29,393 nucleotides of DNA, taken from a virus. Location: positions 1 to 29,393 of IMG/VR virus record IMGVR_UViG_3300043409_001530; one strand, written 5' to 3'. The notes beneath the pieces were generated by a model, which worked only from the letters and a program-made list of their open reading frames with translations, was not told where the DNA came from and made no database searches. Shown here one piece after another: positions 26,878-29,393 of the stretch. A program made the translations under genes and the position numbers. Positions within the stretch are counted from its first letter, which is position 1. Every line of letters begins with the position of its first letter.

Positions 26878-29393
26878 TGCCGCGAGTTGAAATCCCGCTG
26901 ATCGGACCGGCCTACATGAGCAGGGAAAGACCCCTGTCGGCGCAGAAAGCCATCAACATGTGGCCTGAGATCAACCCCGAAGCGCGTAGCGAGGTCTGCC
27001 TGCACAATGTCGCGGGGATAAAGATATTCGCCACCCTGTCCGGTATCGACCGTGGGATGCACGATTTCAACGGTGTCCTGTATGCCATCAGCGGTCAGAC
27101 GCTCTATTCGATAGATGCCGATGGCGTGAACCTCGCCGTGGGTACGATAGCGGGTTTCGACCGTTGCCAGATGGCCAGCGATACGGAACAACTGATCATC
27201 GTTACAGGTGCTACCCCCTACCGTTATACGATGGCGGGCGGGGTTGAAGCCATTACCGATCCAGACCTTGTAAACCCGACCTGTGTCGCCTATATCAATT
27301 CGCAGTTCGTGTTCGATAACAACTCCGTCACGACGGGCGAGTTTGTCACCTCCAGCATTCAGGCGGGTCTTGCTGTGGACGCGCTGGACTTCGCCACGGC
27401 GGAAAGCCATCCCGACGATATATTGGCCATCATTGCCTACCGGCAGTTGATCTATTTCTTTGGCTCGAAATCGGTCGAACCGTGGTCGAATACCGGAACC
27501 GGTAATCCGCCGTTTGCAAGGGCATCCAGTGGTGTAAGACCCTTCGGCGTGGCGGGTCGTGATGCGGTTATAACCACCTCCGAATACATCTACTTCCTCG
27601 ACAACAACCGTATTCCCCGCAGGTCAAATGGACTTGATTTCCCCTCTATCGGAAACCCTGCCTTGGGCGTGGAGTTCGCCAAGTATTCGCGTATCAGCGA
27701 TTGCATCATCTTCCAGTACATCCAGGACGGGCAGCAGTTCGTAGCCTTTACCTTTCCCACGGCGGATAGGACATGGTGCTTCCATGAGCCGAGCGGTTCG
27801 TGGTTCCAGATGGTCTATGGGGTGGGCGAGGACCGTCACAGGGCATCCAGTATGCTCAACATCTATGGGCTGAACTATTGCGCTGACCACACCAACGGTT
27901 TGATCTACGAATATTCGCTGGACATCTATTCCGACAACGGTGATCCCATCATCAAGCAACGGGATACCGCCACAATCCACGGTGGGTTGTTCGGTGTACC
28001 GGGCAAGAGGCTGTATATCGACGAGGTAGTATTTAACATCGCCGCCGGTCAGACCGAGGTCGCGGGGACGGGACCGGGACCCGTTGCCGTATATCCTCCG
28101 ACCGGGCTTCCTGATGAAGATGGCTACAATCCGATTTACGCACTGGCGCATGAGTTTTCAACCAGGACTATCTATTACTTTGCAATGGATACCGTCAACC
28201 GTACCACCGAGGTGCTTGGAACGGTAACGACCGCAGGTGCTGCATCATTACCGAATGTCCTGAGTGATGGAACGCTGGTCTTGGCTACCTATGGGACCAA
28301 TGATCTTGAAGTGTTCAGTTGGGATGGGGCGGTGTTTAACTCAATGGTGCAGCAGGCCAACGTTGATACCAACAATGTAAACTTTCTGAATGGTCGCGCA
28401 GGGACAGATAATAACGTATGGATATGCGCTGGCTCTGGCCCTTTCGGTGAAGGGGTTACAACTGGAACATGGTCTGCAACCGCTATTTCCACGGGTACTG
28501 TATATACCTATACAGATGACGATGCCCCTGAAAATATCCTTGACTTCAGGCGGACATCGGATGCACAGGGCGAATTTGATGGTTATGGAAACCTGTTCGT
28601 TGCATTTACCTACGGTGCCGCGCCTCCTGAAAAACTGGCGTCGTTCAGCGTCAGCGATACGGGGGTTGTCAGTATCTTATCAACAGTTACACATCCCGAT
28701 GCAGCCCATTCACGACCATTGGGGTGGGACCGCGATACAGGCGATATGTGTTCGTGGCGCAACATGGACGTCCATCATCTCACCGTTAATCTCGATACCG
28801 GAGCGTTGGCGAATGCCGGTACGATATCCATCGGCTATACCGTCCAATGCGCGACCTTCAAATACAGTCATCTGGTGGTCTGTAGCACTGGCAACATATT
28901 GCGATCCTATACGGTCACGGGTGCTACACCGACACTGGTAGACACCTATGATGTTGGTATCCCAATCGACTCCCCATACCAGATATTCACTGATCCGTTT
29001 ACCAATAACCTGATGCTGAATCCTTACGGTCAGGATCGCATGTATGTGATATACATGGGGCAGGATGGCATATTTGACACTGAAAGATGTTTTTCCATCG
29101 ACACGACCGGGGTTCATATTCCAAAGGAACACGCCATACATTTTCTCAGGCGACCCCTGTATGAATACAACGCTCTTCCCAATCCACCGGCAGATGATGG
29201 ACGCACCGAGATCGTCGCACCCTTCTGGGAAAACACCGGCAACTGGATCAACTTGAGCGCACTGACACAGACCACCTTTGCAACCATGTTCGGCGCAACC
29301 ATCGAGGGCGCGGACTTCAACGCCGTCTTTGCGGTCAACAAGGCGGCTCTGGTCAATACCTCCGATGCCGACAACCGCCTGCAGATACAGGAC
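26877..29393 (+). CDS. P22 gp10-like packaged-DNA stabilisation protein, enlarged, cut by window edge
   Basis: The frame runs without a stop from 26877 through the right edge, at least 839 codons; P22 gp10 has 472. Residues about 1-400 follow gp10: IPLIGPAYMSRERPLSAQKAINMWPE, HDFNGVLYAISGQTLYSI, then HPDDILAIIAYRQLIYFFG, SVEPWSNTG, GVRPFGVAGRDAVITTSEYIYFLDNNRIPR and CADHTNGLIYEYS. From about residue 420 to 750 comes extra sequence with repeated strand units (TLVLATYGTNDLEVFSW, YGNLFVAFTYG, HLVVCSTGNILRSYTV) resembling a beta-propeller. gp10 plugs the portal channel with gp4. The extra part could lie on the outside of the tail. Confidence 0.85.
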   Translation, partial: MPRVEIPLIGPAYMSRERPLSAQKAINMWPEINPEARSEVCLHNVAGIKIFATLSGIDRGMHDFNGVLYAISGQTLYSIDADGVNLAVGTIAGFDRCQMASDTEQLIIVTGATPYRYTMAGGVEAITDPDLVNPTCVAYINSQFVFDNNSVTTGEFVTSSIQAGLAVDALDFATAESHPDDILAIIAYRQLIYFFGSKSVEPWSNTGTGNPPFARASSGVRPFGVAGRDAVITTSEYIYFLDNNRIPRRSNGLDFPSIGNPALGVEFAKYSRISDCIIFQYIQDGQQFVAFTFPTADRTWCFHEPSGSWFQMVYGVGEDRHRASSMLNIYGLNYCADHTNGLIYEYSLDIYSDNGDPIIKQRDTATIHGGLFGVPGKRLYIDEVVFNIAAGQTEVAGTGPGPVAVYPPTGLPDEDGYNPIYALAHEFSTRTIYYFAMDTVNRTTEVLGTVTTAGAASLPNVLSDGTLVLATYGTNDLEVFSWDGAVFNSMVQQANVDTNNVNFLNGRAGTDNNVWICAGSGPFGEGVTTGTWSATAISTGTVYTYTDDDAPENILDFRRTSDAQGEFDGYGNLFVAFTYGAAPPEKLASFSVSDTGVVSILSTVTHPDAAHSRPLGWDRDTGDMCSWRNMDVHHLTVNLDTGALANAGTISIGYTVQCATFKYSHLVVCSTGNILRSYTVTGATPTLVDTYDVGIPIDSPYQIFTDPFTNNLMLNPYGQDRMYVIYMGQDGIFDTERCFSIDTTGVHIPKEHAIHFLRRPLYEYNALPNPPADDGRTEIVAPFWENTGNWINLSALTQTTFATMFGATIEGADFNAVFAVNKAALVNTSDADNRLQIQD

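Noticed and set aside
1-29393. Integrase, attachment sites, lysis cassette, tRNA genes
   Set aside because: None could be supported. The tiny membrane peptides are not enough to call a holin, and no endolysin motif was found.

Overview
The window is a contiguous piece of the genome of a tailed phage with a P22-like (podovirus) head-tail module. It could be a free phage or a prophage: no integrase, bacterial flank or attachment site is visible. The diagnostic genes are a large terminase, a P22-type portal, a scaffold, an N4-gp56-like major capsid protein, and homologues of the P22 tail accessory factors gp4 and gp10. The recombination and ninR-like genes, the ATGA-coupled operons, the Shine-Dalgarno sequences and the TTATNCACA DnaA boxes point to a Gram-negative, probably proteobacterial, host. 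The genus cannot be told from the sequence. Both ends are cut inside genes. No lysis gene, CI-type repressor, tRNA or CRISPR array was recognised.

Layout. (1) 1-5226, minus strand: an early operon. From its promoter (5257-5285) it reads small unknown genes, an ERF annealing protein, a YqaJ-type exonuclease, SSB, a metal-binding mini-protein, a gametolysin-like zinc peptidase, and then an array of very small, mostly coiled-coil genes. The array genes are joined by a repeated Shine-Dalgarno/stop/start junction. (2) 5306-6520, plus strand: a divergent promoter, a Cro-sized helix-turn-helix protein, a one-TM mini-protein and three unknown small genes, closed by a hairpin terminator. (3) 6557-10617, plus strand: a regulatory gap, two replication-associated genes, a ninR-like group (NinB-like, PD-(D/E)XK-like, YbcO/DUF1364), several mini-proteins and a Q-like late regulator, ending in a strong terminator. 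(4) 10629-11830: two virion or fibre proteins. (5) 11855-13048, minus strand: a block of six small accessory genes set into the late region. (6) 13116-14275: a DnaA-box cluster around a terS-like gene, a 394-base gene-free segment, and a ribbon-helix-helix gene with a candidate tandem operator. (7) 14294-29393, plus strand: terL, portal, a 5-kb block of fibre or receptor-binding type proteins including a sialidase-like one, scaffold, major capsid protein, a decoration-like protein, a TylF-like methyltransferase with an MptE/DUF115-like partner, gp4-like and an oversized gp10-like protein cut by the right edge.

How the parts fit. Divergent early promoters drive recombination and host-interaction genes leftward and replication/nin genes rightward. 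The Q-like protein probably lets transcription pass the terminator behind its own gene into the morphogenesis genes. The exonuclease, ERF and SSB form a recombination set that could also reshuffle the repeat-rich small-gene array. The least explained parts are that array, the early-operon metallopeptidase, the DnaA-box/RHH region between the terminase genes, the minus-strand accessory block and the large extra segment in the gp10 homologue.
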